DNA of 64,000 nt from assembly GCF_036226405.1 (NCBI RefSeq), contig NZ_CP108464.1, forward strand, positions 1,240,001-1,304,000, given 5' to 3'. Each line of letters starts with the position of its first letter. The stretch's first letter is position 1. Shown here in pieces: positions 37,030-47,070 of this stretch. The notes under the pieces were generated by a model. That model did no database searches and was not told where the DNA came from. It saw only the letters and a list, made by a program, of their open reading frames with translations. Source of the stretch: Streptomyces sp. NBC_01260. Its GTDB lineage: Bacteria > Actinomycetota > Actinomycetes > Streptomycetales > Streptomycetaceae. A program made the position numbers and the translations under genes.

Positions 37030-37687
37030 GGAAGAGTCTCCGTTCGCGTCGTGCGTGTTCGAGCGCCCACTGTTCGGTGAGCGCGGCGGTACGGGCGGGC
37101 AGCCCGTCCGGGGTCCGTACGGCGAGGGCGCGGGCCACCGCCGACGCCGCGTCGGGTTCGGCGGCGAGGATCCAGGCGACCGAGTCGAGCGGGTCGCCGG
37201 GCAGGAGTTTCAGCGCGGCGGACGCGACGGTCTGGAGCTCGTCGTAGACGACGGCGTGCGCCAGTTCCTCCTCGGAGACCTTCAGTACGGCTCCGAGGGC
37301 GCCGAGCGTGACCGGCCGCAGGGGCCGGGGGCGCATGGCGGCCAGTGCGGTGACCGCCGGGTGGTCCGGAGCGAGGCGCCGGGCCAGCCGGTGCACGCCC
37401 CGGCCGAGCGTCGCCGACGTCTCGCGCTGGGGTGCGGCCGGGGTCCGTGCCGCGAGGGCCCGCTGCAGGGGCCCGTAGTCGACCGGGTCGCACACCGCGG
37501 CCCGCAGGGCGAGGACGGCCGCGGCCGCCTCGGTGAGGGCGGTGGTGTGCAGCCGCGCCCTCAGCAGTGCGGGGATCCGGTCGCGGGTGAGACCTGCGAC
37601 GACCGCCGGTTCGAGCCCGGCGCTGTAGGTGTACGCGCCGACCGGGAGCCGTCCGTCACCGAGCAGCAGGGGTGCCAGTGCGCCCAT
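37022..37687 (-). CDS. ureF: Urease accessory protein UreF
   Basis: A 221-aa helical accessory protein, partner of UreD and UreG in urease activation. Typical segments are [20 protein letters not shown] near the start, and [19 protein letters not shown]. The ATG at 37687 overlaps the ureC stop in ATGA. It is coupled to both neighbours. Confidence 0.9.
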   Translation of the reverse strand: MGALAPLLLGDGRLPVGAYTYSAGLEPAVVAGLTRDRIPALLRARLHTTALTEAAAAVLALRAAVCDPVDYGPLQRALAARTPAAPQRETSATLGRGVHRLARRLAPDHPAVTALAAMRPRPLRPVTLGALGAVLKVSEEELAHAVVYDELQTVASAALKLLPGDPLDSVAWILAAEPDAASAVARALAVRTPDGLPARTAALTEQWALEHARRERRLFLA

Positions 37688-39390
37688 CAGAACATGGAGT
37701 ACCGCTGGGCCAGCGGCAGTTCGGTGGCGGGTGACGGCTCGACGAGCTCCCCGTCGATATGGATGGCGAAGGTCTCCGGGTCCACCTCGATGTCCGGGAG
37801 CGCGGTGTTGTTCGGCAGGTCCGCCTTGGTGAGGTGGCGGGTGGGGCGTACGGCGACGAGTTCGCGTTCGAGTCCGAGGCGTTCGGCGAGGCCGTCGGCC
37901 AGGGCGGCCGGGGCGACGAAGCTGACCGAGAGGTGCGGGGCGGCCCCGGCGGCGGCGGTGGGGCGCAGCAGCACGGGCTGGGTGGTGGGGATCGCGGCGT
38001 TGGCGTCGCCGAGGGGTGCGTACACCACCATGCCGCCCTTGATCACGGCGGCGGGGCGGATGCCGAAGAACGCGGGGTCCCAGAGCACCAGGTCGGCGAG
38101 CTTGCCGGGTTCGACGGAGCCGATGACATGGTCGATGCCGTGGGCGACGGCCGGGCAGATCGTGTACTTGGCGACGTAGCGGCGGGCCCGTTCGTTGTCG
38201 GCGGGCAGTTCGCTGCCGCGGTCGCCGAAGCGCTGCTTCATCACATGGGCGACCTGCCAGGTGCGGCAGATGACCTCACCGATGCGGCCCATGGCCTGGG
38301 CGTCGGAGGAGGTGATGGAGAGGGCCCCTATGTCGTGCAGGATGTCCTCGGCCGCGATGGTACTGGCCCGGATGCGGGACTCGGCGAAGGCGAGGTCCTC
38401 GGGGACGCGCGGGTTGAGGTGGTGGCAGACCATCAGCATGTCGAGGTGTTCGTCGACGGTGTTGACGGTGTGCGGGAGCGTCGGGTTGGTGGACGCCGGG
38501 AGGATGTTGGGGTACGAGGCGACGGTGATGATGTCGGGCGCGTGGCCACCGCCCGCGCCCTCGGCGTGGAAGACGTGGATGCCGCGTCCGGCGATGGCGT
38601 CGAGTGTGCCCTCGACGTAGCCGGCCTCGTTGAGGCTGTCGCCGTGCAGGGCGACCTGGAGACCGTAGGCGTCGGCGGCCTTCAGGGCGGCGTCGATGGC
38701 GGCGGGGGTGGCGCCCCAGTCCTCGTGGACCTTGTAGCCGCCCGCACCGCCGAGCGCGGCCTCGCGCAGGGCCTCCTCGCCGACGGTGGAGCCCTTGCCG
38801 AAGAGCATGATGTTGAGCGGGACGCGGTCCAGGGACCGGTGCATCATCGCGAGGTTCCAGGCCCCGGGGGTGACCGTGGTGGCCTTGGATCCCTCGGTGG
38901 CTCCGGTGCCGCCGCCGATGACGGTCGTGGTGCCGGTGGCCAGTGCCTCGTGGAGGGTCTCCGGCATCAGGAAGTGGACGTGGGTGTCGACGGCTCCGGC
39001 GGTCAGGATGCGCCCCTCGCCGGAGACGACGTCGGTGCCGGGGCCGATCACCAGCTCGGGGTGGACGCCCTCGCCGATGTCGGGGTTGCCCGAACGGCCG
39101 AGGGCGACGATCCGGCCGGCCCGGATGCCGATGTCGGTCTTGACGATGCCCCAGTGGTCCAGGACCACGACGTTGGTGATGACGAGGTCGAGGGCGCCGT
39201 CGGCGCGTGACGTGGTGGCCTGGCCCATCGATTCGCGGATGGACTTGCCGCCGCCGAAGACCGCCTCGTCGCCGCCGAAGCAGCGGTCCTCCTCGACCTC
39301 GATCCAGAGATCGGTGTCGGCGAGCCTGATGCGGTCTTTGGTGGTGGGGCCGTAGAACGCCGCGTATGCGGCGCGGGTCAGTTGTGCCAT
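37687..39390 (-). CDS. ureC: Urease alpha subunit (catalytic)
   Basis: A 567-aa nickel amidohydrolase hydrolysing urea to ammonia and carbamate. All metal and catalytic positions are kept: the HVH pair (DTHVHF), the carbamylated Lys in [11 protein letters not shown], His in ALHGDSLNE and in [14 protein letters not shown], the flap Cys-His in MVCHHL, and Asp in [12 protein letters not shown]. Some surrounding residues differ from the common bacterial enzyme (HGDSLNE for [21 protein letters not shown]). This suggests the second, divergent urease type of Streptomyces. The start is ATG 39390 behind GGAGGG, not the upstream frame extension. Confidence 0.97.
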   Translation of the reverse strand: MAQLTRAAYAAFYGPTTKDRIRLADTDLWIEVEEDRCFGGDEAVFGGGKSIRESMGQATTSRADGALDLVITNVVVLDHWGIVKTDIGIRAGRIVALGRSGNPDIGEGVHPELVIGPGTDVVSGEGRILTAGAVDTHVHFLMPETLHEALATGTTTVIGGGTGATEGSKATTVTPGAWNLAMMHRSLDRVPLNIMLFGKGSTVGEEALREAALGGAGGYKVHEDWGATPAAIDAALKAADAYGLQVALHGDSLNEAGYVEGTLDAIAGRGIHVFHAEGAGGGHAPDIITVASYPNILPASTNPTLPHTVNTVDEHLDMLMVCHHLNPRVPEDLAFAESRIRASTIAAEDILHDIGALSITSSDAQAMGRIGEVICRTWQVAHVMKQRFGDRGSELPADNERARRYVAKYTICPAVAHGIDHVIGSVEPGKLADLVLWDPAFFGIRPAAVIKGGMVVYAPLGDANAAIPTTQPVLLRPTAAAGAAPHLSVSFVAPAALADGLAERLGLERELVAVRPTRHLTKADLPNNTALPDIEVDPETFAIHIDGELVEPSPATELPLAQRYSMF

Positions 39391-39391
39391 G

Positions 39392-39757
39392 TCACACGCC
39401 CTCCGTTTCTGCGGCATCCTGTGCGGCGCCCGCTGCTGTACCTTCCGCGCCTCGGAACCAGGGCGCGGTGCGGACGACGATGCCCGGCACCGTTCCGCGT
39501 CCGCCGAGCTCGACGAGGGTGATCTCCGCGCCGACGCCGGGCTCGAAGCGCAGCGACGTACCGGACGGGATATCGAGCCGGAATCCCTCGGCCTGCGACC
39601 GGTCGAAGGAAAGCGCGGGATTCACGTCGAAGAAATGGAAATGCGATCCGATCTGAATAGGCCGGTCCCCGTCGTTCACCACGGTGAGCCGCAATTTCCG
39701 ACGGTCGGAATTCACGTGGACCACGCCGGGCCCGGTACGGATCTCGCCGGGGATCAC
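39392..39757 (-). CDS. ureB: Urease beta subunit
   Basis: A 121-aa structural subunit of urease ([53 protein letters not shown]). The [11 protein letters not shown] strand is diagnostic. It starts at GTG 39757, overlapping the ureA stop by GTGA, and ends one base before the ureC ATG. The tail is extended and Ala/Thr-rich ([16 protein letters not shown]). Confidence 0.95.
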   Translation of the reverse strand: MIPGEIRTGPGVVHVNSDRRKLRLTVVNDGDRPIQIGSHFHFFDVNPALSFDRSQAEGFRLDIPSGTSLRFEPGVGAEITLVELGGRGTVPGIVVRTAPWFRGAEGTAAGAAQDAAETEGV

Positions 39758-40056
39758 GGGATCGGCGAGGTGATCGTGACGAGCTTGCGCCCGTCGGGGA
39801 AGGTCGCTTCGACCTGAACGTCGTGCAGCATCTCCGGGACACCTTCGAGCACGTCAGCGCGGGTGAGTACGGATCTTCCCAGAGTCATGAGGTCGGCGAC
39901 CCCGGCCCCTTCCCGGGCTCGTTCCATCGCCCAGCAGGCGAGCAGGGCGACGGCCTCGGGGTAGTTCAGGCGTACGCCGCGCTCCCGCCGGTCGCGGGCA
40001 ACCATTCCGGCAACACTCAGCAGTAATTTATCCGTGTCGGACGGAGTGAGAAACAT
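39754..40056 (-). CDS. ureA: Urease gamma subunit
   Basis: A 100-aa subunit, first gene of the ureABCFGD operon ([42 protein letters not shown] ... [23 protein letters not shown]). It matches the family along its whole length. Start ATG 40056 has GGAGG seven bases upstream. The 180 bp upstream hold the presumed promoter; I could not pick clear minus-35 and minus-10 boxes or a GlnR site. Confidence 0.95.
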   Translation of the reverse strand: MFLTPSDTDKLLLSVAGMVARDRRERGVRLNYPEAVALLACWAMERAREGAGVADLMTLGRSVLTRADVLEGVPEMLHDVQVEATFPDGRKLVTITSPIP

Positions 40057-40237
40057 GGGAAACCTCCATGGCGGCAGTTCCCGGAATTCCCGGAATCGCC
40101 TTGGCCACCGTCCTCTTATAAGCCTCCGGGCAGGGCCGTGGCAACTTGCGCCACACCGCAAAAAGTCCCTTTCTTGCATCATGACCCACTATATACGGGC
40201 AAAGCAGACAAATTTTGGTCATCGTGGGACCATGCGA

Positions 40238-40279
40238 GAGGCGGCCGCACACCCCGGTTCAGGGGTGCGCGGCCGCCTC
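40238..40279. terminator. Terminator of the subtilase gene
   Basis: Arms 40238-40255 and 40262-40279 pair over 18 positions with one mismatch, loop of 6 nt. It lies 19 bp beyond the subtilase stop on that gene's downstream side and separates it from the urease operon promoter. Confidence 0.75.
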
Positions 40280-40298
40280 AAGAGGAAACCTCAGCAGG

Positions 40299-43200
40299 TC
40301 ACTTCAGGCCGAAGGCCCGGATGATCTCCTGGTCCACGGTGAAACCGTCGCCGGCCTCGGCGTGCGCCTTGAGCGAAACCGCGGTGGCACCCTTCTTCGG
40401 GGTCTTGAACCGGGCGGTCCAGGAACCGGCCGAGTCCTTCTTCAGCTGCACCGCGCTCCAGCTCTCCCCGTCGTCGTAGCTGACCGACAGCGAGGCCTTC
40501 TTCGCCTTCACCGCACCGTCCAGCCACTCCTGCGTGGCGGACGAGAGACCGATCTCGGTCGTCTTCCCGGCCTTCACGTCACCGGCCAGGTCGGTCTTGA
40601 CGTCGTAGTCCAGCTGGAGGAGCGGGATGTCGGCCTGTCCCGGTCCGGCCGGGTCGATCGCGCCCGAGAGGAAGTTCCACTCGGTGTGGGTCCGGATCGA
40701 GGTCTTCCAGGTCCCCTCGTCGCGCGAGGCGTCGAGCGCGAGGCGGTAGGGGAGCTTCTCGGGCGAGAGGTCGAAGGCGTAGCCCGCGCGGCCCGCCGAC
40801 TTGCTGAGCTGCGTGTCGCCCTGGAAGAAGGCGATGGTGCCGTTGTCGTACTCGTTCTCCATCGAGCCGGAGTGGCCGGCACCCGAGTCCGTCCACGGGG
40901 TGATGTTGAACTGGATGTCGTTGTACTCGGAGCGGAACGGACCCCAGTAGCCGGTGCCCAGCCGCGGGCGGCTGACCGGTGCGAACCACGTGCCCCGGTA
41001 GTCGCGGCCCGCCTGGTAGTCCATGGTGCCGCTGCGCTCCTCCAGCGCGACGTCCGTGCCGTCGTCGTTGAAGACCGAGTGGTCCTCGTACCAGAACGAG
41101 GCGCCGGGCAGCGGGGTGACCCATTCGGTGCGGGTGCCGGGGAACCTCTCGTACTCCTGGAAGCCGATGCCGTAGCCGTAGTCGGGGATGTCGTAGCGGA
41201 ATCCGCCGCCGACGACGTCGCGGTTGCCGTAGAAGGTGTTCTCCACCTTCGCCAGCTGACGGGCGGCCGGGGCGAAGGCCAGCGAACGGTCCGGAATCGT
41301 ACCGTCGTGGCGGTCGACCAGGTCGTACACGTAGCGCGCGAACCTCCGCTGTTCGACGGTCACCTTCTTGCCGCGCTGGGCGGCCTTGACCAGTCCGTCG
41401 CCGGCCAGGCGCCGAACGGTGGCGATCGGGATGGCCGCCGTGGTGCCGTAGTCGGTGTAGGACTCCATCAGCACGCCGTCGCCCTGGTTGACGACGAAGA
41501 GCGCCTCGGCCCCGGCCGCGACCGCCGCCGCGATCCGGTCGGCCGGGGTCACCGCGGTGCTGCTGCGGATCACGACGGCCTTGCCCCTGGCGCTGATGCC
41601 CCGGTAGTCGGCGGCGGCGCCGTCGCCCGCGAAGACGCTGCCGAGCTTCTTCCGGCTGTCCTCGGCGACGGGGGATCCGCTCTGCACGGTCACCGGCACA
41701 TCACGGCCGTCGGCCGTCAGGTCGATCAGCTTCTCGCCCTGGCGCCAGCGGGTCAGGAAGGAGAAGCTGCCCTTGGTGACCTTCTTGGTCGGGCTCGCCC
41801 ACAGCTGGTCGTACGTCAGCGGGATCTGGTACGCGTCGCGCTGGACGGTGCCGTCCGGTGCGGTGCGCGCCATGTCGTAGCGCAGCTGGCGGGTCTCGGT
41901 CTCCTTCGGCGTCTTCACGGCGATCTTGTGGGCCTTCGAGGCATCGAGGGAGACCGTCGTCGACTTGTCGAGAATGATCTCGGGGGCCGCCAGGAAGGCG
42001 AGGGCCTGCGAGTCGGCGGTGTCGCCCTTGATGTCGGCGGCGGTCCAGGCGGTGTAGTTGCCCGGCGGCAGCCGCAGCGTGGTCTCACCCGACACCCCGA
42101 CGACGCCGATGTTCTCGTCGCCGAGGGCGGCGAAGGCGACCTGTCCGTCCATCGGCTTGCCCGCGCGGTCGCGCAGCTCGATCTTCAGGTCGTAGAGCTC
42201 CTGCTCCTTGTTGAGCGCGAAGCCGGTGTGCGCGACGGTGGCGCCGGTGGCGTCCTTCGCGATCACCTGTCCGGAGAAGGTGGTGTTGTTGGCGACCTTG
42301 GACGGGTCGAGCGAGAGCACGGCCTCGGCGGTCGAACCGGCGGGCACGGTCAGCTGCTTCGCCGACAGGGTGTAGGCGTCGGCGTCCGTGTCGGCCGCCA
42401 GGTCCAGCGTGACGTCCGTCTTCCCGGTGTTGCGGTAGGTGATGGTCCGCTCGGCAACCGGGTCGGAGTCGGAGTGCGGCCAGTTGTAGGACGCGACCGC
42501 GACGGAGCCGGTGGCCTCGATCGTGGTGTCGATCGCCGCCTTCACATCGAGCCGGCCGCTGCCCTGCTCGTACGGCGTGTAGTCCGGCAGTTCCTTCGAC
42601 GAGGTCATCAGCGCGTCCTTGATGCGCTGACCGGACCAGTCGGGGTGACGCTGCTTCACGATGGCGGCGGCGCCCGCGACATGCGGCGTCGCCATCGACG
42701 TACCGGACATCGACTGGTACATGCCCTCGATGCCGGGGACCGACTGCGAGGCGGCGGCGTTGATGTCCACGCCCGGGGCGGAGAGGTCGGGCTTCAGACC
42801 GTAGCTGCGGGTCAGCGGGCCCATGGAGGAGAAGCCCGCGCGGTTGTCCTGCTTGTCGACGGCGGCGATGGTGAGCGCCTTCTCCGCCGAGCCGGGCGAG
42901 CCGATGGTGCCCGCGCCGTAGGCGTTGCCCGCCGCGATCACGAAGAGCGGACCACCGTCGGCCGAGAGGGCGTCGACGGCCTGCGACATCGGGTCCGAAC
43001 CGTCGTCCGGAATGCTGGAGCCCAGGCTCATGGAGACGACGTCGGCGCCCTCCGCCTTGGCCCACTCCATCGCCTCGATGATGCCGGAGTCCGCACCGGA
43101 GCCCTCGTCGCTCAGCACCTTGCCGATGATCAGGCCGGCGGCCGGGGCGACGCCCTTGTTGAGACCGCCGGACGCGGCGCCGGAGCCCGCGATCGTGGAG

Positions 43201-44051
43201 GCGACGTGCGTGCCGTGGCCGTTCTTGTCGTCGACCTCCTGGCCGGGCACGAAGCTCCTGGACTCCAGGACGCGGTCCTTGACGTCCGGGTGGTCGGCGT
43301 CGATACCGGTGTCCAGGACGGCGACCTTGGAGCCCTTGCCGTCGTAGCCGGCGGCCCAGGCCTGCGGGGCGTTGACCTGCGGGACGGAGTCCTTCAGCGC
43401 GGCCTCGACCCGGCCGTCGAGCCAGAGCCGGCCGATGCCGTTGTCGAGCGAACGGGCCTTGGGCGTGGCGGCGATGTCGTCCCAGAAGGCGCGGGTGGTG
43501 GCCTTGGCCGCCTTCAGCGCCGCGCCGTGGATGCTCTCCAGCCGGCGGACCGTCTTGCTGCCCCGGGGTGCGGCGGGCAGCGAACGGGCCTTGCCCGCCG
43601 GGTAGGTGGCGATCAGCGGGATGCCGCCGGACTTCTTGTCGTCGTAGCCCATCTTCGCGAGCGCGGTGACGTTGAAGAGCCGGCGGTCCAGCTTGCCGGC
43701 GGCGATCAGGCCCGCCGCCTCGTCGGGCAGGACGTAGACGTCGTCGCCCGCCTGCTGGACGTGCACTCCGCCGGACGCGCCGTCGGGGCGGTCCACGGTG
43801 ACGGTGTCCTGCTTTCCGGCCCCGTCGGCGTAGTGGACGACGTCCCCGGTGAGCAGGGTGATGTCGTACTGCTTGACGGGGGTGGCCGGGTGGCCGGTGG
43901 ACGGGAGGTGACCGGTGGCCGCGGAGGCGGCGCCCGTGGCGGGAAGCAGTGCGCCGCTCACCAGGGCGACGGAAGTCGCTATGAGGAGGGCCCTGCGCCC
44001 CGCACGAGCGGGTCTCGCCCGGCCGGAGACAGTGGAGGGGGTGAATGTCAT
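40299..44051 (-). CDS. Secreted subtilisin-like (S8) peptidase, large multidomain
   Basis: A 1250-aa exported protease. It has a signal peptide (RRALLIATSVALVSGALLP ... ASA), a propeptide of about 180 residues and the S8 catalytic domain at about 235-510. The catalytic residues are Asp247 (VLDTGID), His279 (GHGTHVA), Asn376 (AAGN) and Ser452 (GTSMATPHVAGA). A long C-terminal region follows, with a probable protease-associated insert around 810-910 (KAVVIRSSTAVTPADRIAAAVAAGAEALFVVNQGDG) and beta-sandwich segments. It probably digests extracellular proteins for nutrition. A dyad TTCAC-N7-GTGAA (44091-44107) lies upstream and may be an operator. The ribosome site is weak. Confidence 0.92.
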   Translation of the reverse strand: MTFTPSTVSGRARPARAGRRALLIATSVALVSGALLPATGAASAATGHLPSTGHPATPVKQYDITLLTGDVVHYADGAGKQDTVTVDRPDGASGGVHVQQAGDDVYVLPDEAAGLIAAGKLDRRLFNVTALAKMGYDDKKSGGIPLIATYPAGKARSLPAAPRGSKTVRRLESIHGAALKAAKATTRAFWDDIAATPKARSLDNGIGRLWLDGRVEAALKDSVPQVNAPQAWAAGYDGKGSKVAVLDTGIDADHPDVKDRVLESRSFVPGQEVDDKNGHGTHVASTIAGSGAASGGLNKGVAPAAGLIIGKVLSDEGSGADSGIIEAMEWAKAEGADVVSMSLGSSIPDDGSDPMSQAVDALSADGGPLFVIAAGNAYGAGTIGSPGSAEKALTIAAVDKQDNRAGFSSMGPLTRSYGLKPDLSAPGVDINAAASQSVPGIEGMYQSMSGTSMATPHVAGAAAIVKQRHPDWSGQRIKDALMTSSKELPDYTPYEQGSGRLDVKAAIDTTIEATGSVAVASYNWPHSDSDPVAERTITYRNTGKTDVTLDLAADTDADAYTLSAKQLTVPAGSTAEAVLSLDPSKVANNTTFSGQVIAKDATGATVAHTGFALNKEQELYDLKIELRDRAGKPMDGQVAFAALGDENIGVVGVSGETTLRLPPGNYTAWTAADIKGDTADSQALAFLAAPEIILDKSTTVSLDASKAHKIAVKTPKETETRQLRYDMARTAPDGTVQRDAYQIPLTYDQLWASPTKKVTKGSFSFLTRWRQGEKLIDLTADGRDVPVTVQSGSPVAEDSRKKLGSVFAGDGAAADYRGISARGKAVVIRSSTAVTPADRIAAAVAAGAEALFVVNQGDGVLMESYTDYGTTAAIPIATVRRLAGDGLVKAAQRGKKVTVEQRRFARYVYDLVDRHDGTIPDRSLAFAPAARQLAKVENTFYGNRDVVGGGFRYDIPDYGYGIGFQEYERFPGTRTEWVTPLPGASFWYEDHSVFNDDGTDVALEERSGTMDYQAGRDYRGTWFAPVSRPRLGTGYWGPFRSEYNDIQFNITPWTDSGAGHSGSMENEYDNGTIAFFQGDTQLSKSAGRAGYAFDLSPEKLPYRLALDASRDEGTWKTSIRTHTEWNFLSGAIDPAGPGQADIPLLQLDYDVKTDLAGDVKAGKTTEIGLSSATQEWLDGAVKAKKASLSVSYDDGESWSAVQLKKDSAGSWTARFKTPKKGATAVSLKAHAEAGDGFTVDQEIIRAFGLK

Positions 44052-44158
44052 GCAGCTGATCTACCGGTAAATCGGCGGCTGCGGTGAGGTTCACACCTGG
44101 CGTGAATGCGCCGTGGCGGCAACCCGCCGGTCGGCGCGGGTGCCCGCGGAGGGCCTGT

Positions 44159-45310
44159 TCAGGCCACGGAGGCCATGCGCCCGGCGGGCGGCACGGCGCT
44201 GCTGTGATGGATCGGGGTATGCGCGCCGGTCAGCGGAACACCGCTGCCGCCGCGCCGGGCGGCGACGATCTCGGCGGCTATCGACAGGGCGGTCTCCTCG
44301 GGCGTACGGGCACCCAGGTCGAGGCCGATCGGCGAGTGCAGCCGGGCCAGTTCCCGTTCGGTGACCCCGGCCTCGCGCAGCCGGTCGTTGCGCTGCAGAT
44401 GCGTGCGGCGCGAGCCCATCGCACCGACGTACGCGGCCGGCAGCTTCAACGCGGCCTCCAGCAGCGGGACATCGAACTTGGCGTCATGGGTGAGCACGCA
44501 CAGGACGGTACGGGCGTCGACGCCGGTCCTGGCCAGATAGCGGTGCGGCCAGTCGACGACCAGCTCGTCCGCTTCCGGGAATCTGGCCTTCGTGGCGAAG
44601 ACGGGGCGGGCGTCGCACACCGTGACGTGGTAGCCGAGGAACTTCCCGGCCCGCACCAGCGCGGCGGCGAAGTCGATGGCCCCGAACACGATCATCCGGG
44701 GCGGCGGGACGCTGGACTCGACGAGCAGCGTGAGGGGCTGCCCGCAGAGCGAGCCGTCGGCGCCGATGGTGAGGGGGCCGGTGCGGCCCGCGTCCAGCAT
44801 CGCGCGGGCCTCGGCGGCGGCGGTGCGGTCGAGCTCGGGGTGTCCCCCGAGCCCGCCCTCGTAACCGCCGCCCGGCCGGACCAGCAGGGGCCGGCCGAGG
44901 AGTCCGGCGGGCCCGTCGGTGATCCGGGCGACCGCGGCCGCTTCCCCCCGGGCGGCGGTGGCGAGCGCGGCGGCGTACACCGGGCGGGCGGGGTCGTCCG
45001 CCCGGACCGGTGTCACCAGGATGTCGATGATGCCGCCGCAGGTCAGACCGACCGCGAAGGCGTCCTCGTCGCTGTAGCCGAACTGCTCCCGGACGGTGAT
45101 GCCGTCATCGAGGGCCTGTTGGCACAGTTCGTACACCGCGCCCTCCACACACCCGCCGGAGACCGATCCGATCACCGTGCCGTCACGGTCGACGGCCAGT
45201 GCGGCGCCCGGCTGCCTGGGCGCGCTGCCCCCGACGGCCACGACGGTGGCCACCGCGAAGTCGCGTCCTTGCCCGACCCATCGGTCGAGCTCCTCGGCGA
45301 TGTCCAGCAT
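44159..45310 (-). CDS. xdhC: XdhC-family molybdenum cofactor insertion protein
   Basis: A 383-aa XdhC/CoxI-type protein, which sulfurates and inserts the molybdenum cofactor into xanthine dehydrogenase. It has the XdhC N-domain (FAVATVVAVGGSAPRQPGAALAVDRDGTVIGSVSGGCVEGAVYE; GLTCGGIIDILV) and a C-terminal Rossmann domain (VFGAIDFAAALVRAGKFLGYHVTVCDARPVFA; VGAMGSRRTH). ATG 45310 has AAGGAG upstream. It follows the purine permease by 36 bp, so the two probably form an operon. Confidence 0.92.
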   Translation of the reverse strand: MLDIAEELDRWVGQGRDFAVATVVAVGGSAPRQPGAALAVDRDGTVIGSVSGGCVEGAVYELCQQALDDGITVREQFGYSDEDAFAVGLTCGGIIDILVTPVRADDPARPVYAAALATAARGEAAAVARITDGPAGLLGRPLLVRPGGGYEGGLGGHPELDRTAAAEARAMLDAGRTGPLTIGADGSLCGQPLTLLVESSVPPPRMIVFGAIDFAAALVRAGKFLGYHVTVCDARPVFATKARFPEADELVVDWPHRYLARTGVDARTVLCVLTHDAKFDVPLLEAALKLPAAYVGAMGSRRTHLQRNDRLREAGVTERELARLHSPIGLDLGARTPEETALSIAAEIVAARRGGSGVPLTGAHTPIHHSSAVPPAGRMASVA

Positions 45311-45346
45311 CTCGGTCTCCTTGACGGATGTGTGAAGAGCCGTGCG

Positions 45347-46804
45347 TCAGCTGACGCCCAGCCAGCTCTCGAGCGGGTGGAGCGCGAAGTAGACGATGAA
45401 GATCACCGTCAGCCCCCACATGAAGGCCCCGACCTCGCGGGCCCGGCCCTGGGCGACCTTGATCGCGACCCAGGAGATGACACCTGCCGCCACACCGGTG
45501 GTGATGGTGTACGTGAACGGCATCAGGACCACGGTGAGGAAGACCGGGATGGCGACGGCACGGTCGCTCCAGTCCACGTGGCGGGCGTTCTGCATCATCA
45601 TGGCGCCGATGACGACCAGGGCGGCGGACGCCACCTCGGCCGGCACGATCGCCGTGAGCGGGGTGAAGAAGAGACAGGCCGCGAAGAACAGGCCGGTGAC
45701 GACGGAGGCGAGTCCGGTACGGGCTCCCTCCCCGACTCCGGTCGCCGACTCCACGAAGACCGTCTGCCCGGAGCCACCGGCGACGCCGCCGATCGCACCG
45801 CCGGCGCCGTCGATGAACAGCGCCTTGGACAGGCCCGGCATCCGCCCCTTGTCGTCGGCCAGCTTGGCCTCCGTACCGACACCGATGATGGTGGCCATCG
45901 CGTCGAAGAAGCCGGCCAGCACGAGGGTGAAGACGATGAAGCCGACGGTCATCGCGCCGACATCGCCCCAGCCGCCGAACTGGACGTCCCCGAAGAGCGA
46001 GAAGTCCGGCGAGGAGACCGCGGAACCCTTGAGCTCGGGCGGGCCGCTGCTCCAGATCTTCGGGTCGACATCGGCGAGCTTGTTGATCACGATGGCGACC
46101 ACGGTGCCGACGACGATGCCGATCAGGATCGCGCCGGGGATGTTGCGGGCCTGGAGCATGAAGATGAGCAGCAGCGTCACCGCGAAGATGAGGACGGGCC
46201 AGCCGGCGAGTTCACCGGTCGGGCCGAGGGACACCGGGGTGGCGACGCCCTTGCCCACGAATCCGGCCTTGTAGAGGCCGATGAGCGCGATGAACAGGCC
46301 GATGCCCATGGTGATGCCGTGCTTCAGCGCGAGCGGGATCGCGTTCATGATCAGCTCACGCAGACCGGTGACCACCAGGAGGCAGATCACCAGCCCGTAC
46401 ATCACGCACATGCCCATGGCCTGCGGCCAGGTCATTTCGGGGGCGACCTGTGAGGACAGGACGCCGGAGACGCTGAGCCCCGCGGCGAGCGCGAGGGGAA
46501 CCTTGCCGACGAACCCCATCAGCAGGGTGGTCGCCGCCGCCGCGAACGCGGTGGCGGTGATCAGACCCGGCTGGCTGAGGATGTTTCCGTCGACATCCTT
46601 GCCGCCGAGGATGAGCGGATTGAGCAGCAGGATGTATGCCATGGCCATGAAGGTCGTGACACCGCCGCGCACTTCGCGTGCGACGGTCGATCCGCGTTCG
46701 GATATGTGAAAGTACCGGTCGAGCCAAGATCTGCCGGCGGGGACGCGCGAGCCGGGGCCCGCTTCCTCCGCGGTGGTCGTGGGCTCCACTGACTGCTGGG
46801 TCAT
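45347..46804 (-). CDS. AzgA/NCS2-type purine permease
   Basis: A 485-aa membrane protein of the AzgA branch of the NCS2/nucleobase-ascorbate family, with about 13 helices. Family signatures are RGSTVAREVRGGVTTFMAMAYILLLNPLIL and the QTVFVESATGVGEGARTGLAS helix. It probably takes up guanine, hypoxanthine or xanthine, fitting its place between xdhC and the xanthine dehydrogenase genes. ATG 46804 has a GGGAG upstream. The 266-bp gap above it contains the dehydrogenase terminator and presumably its own promoter. Confidence 0.92.
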   Translation of the reverse strand: MTQQSVEPTTTAEEAGPGSRVPAGRSWLDRYFHISERGSTVAREVRGGVTTFMAMAYILLLNPLILGGKDVDGNILSQPGLITATAFAAAATTLLMGFVGKVPLALAAGLSVSGVLSSQVAPEMTWPQAMGMCVMYGLVICLLVVTGLRELIMNAIPLALKHGITMGIGLFIALIGLYKAGFVGKGVATPVSLGPTGELAGWPVLIFAVTLLLIFMLQARNIPGAILIGIVVGTVVAIVINKLADVDPKIWSSGPPELKGSAVSSPDFSLFGDVQFGGWGDVGAMTVGFIVFTLVLAGFFDAMATIIGVGTEAKLADDKGRMPGLSKALFIDGAGGAIGGVAGGSGQTVFVESATGVGEGARTGLASVVTGLFFAACLFFTPLTAIVPAEVASAALVVIGAMMMQNARHVDWSDRAVAIPVFLTVVLMPFTYTITTGVAAGVISWVAIKVAQGRAREVGAFMWGLTVIFIVYFALHPLESWLGVS

Positions 46805-46992
46805 GATGCCTGACTCCCAAGGTTCACAGGGGCACCCGCGATGGTGGTTCGAGATGCGGGTTTTGGGATGACTGCGCGGGCGGCACGACCCGGGGGACGG
46901 CCCGAGGCGAACTGTTCATGCAGAGTGGATGTACGGGTACTGCTTCTGCGGTGGTTCCGGTCAAGAGCCGCGAGCGGTGCGGAGCTTGGGTT

Positions 46993-47051
46993 CTCCGGGC
47001 GGTGCGGGCACAGGACGTGTGACGTTCCCTGGAGGCGCGCACCGCCCGGAG
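46993..47051 (-). terminator. Terminator of the xanthine dehydrogenase operon
   Basis: Perfect 14-bp arms (46993-47006 and 47038-47051) with a 31-nt loop lie 20 bp past the stop of the molybdenum subunit gene. They separate it from the permease promoter. Confidence 0.6.
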
Positions 47052-47070
47052 AGCTGTGGAGGAGCCCCGG

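Noticed and set aside
39696..39710. Perfect dyad TTCCGACGGTCGGAA resembling the gcl operators
   Set aside because: It lies inside the ureB coding frame, is not paired with a second copy, and encodes conserved ureB residues. It is probably chance.
40215..44087. Very long open frame on the plus strand opposite the subtilase gene
   Set aside because: It is the antisense shadow of a GC-rich coding region. Its product is a repetitive Arg/Gly/Val/Asp-rich string with no motif, while the minus strand has a full subtilase with signal peptide and catalytic triad.
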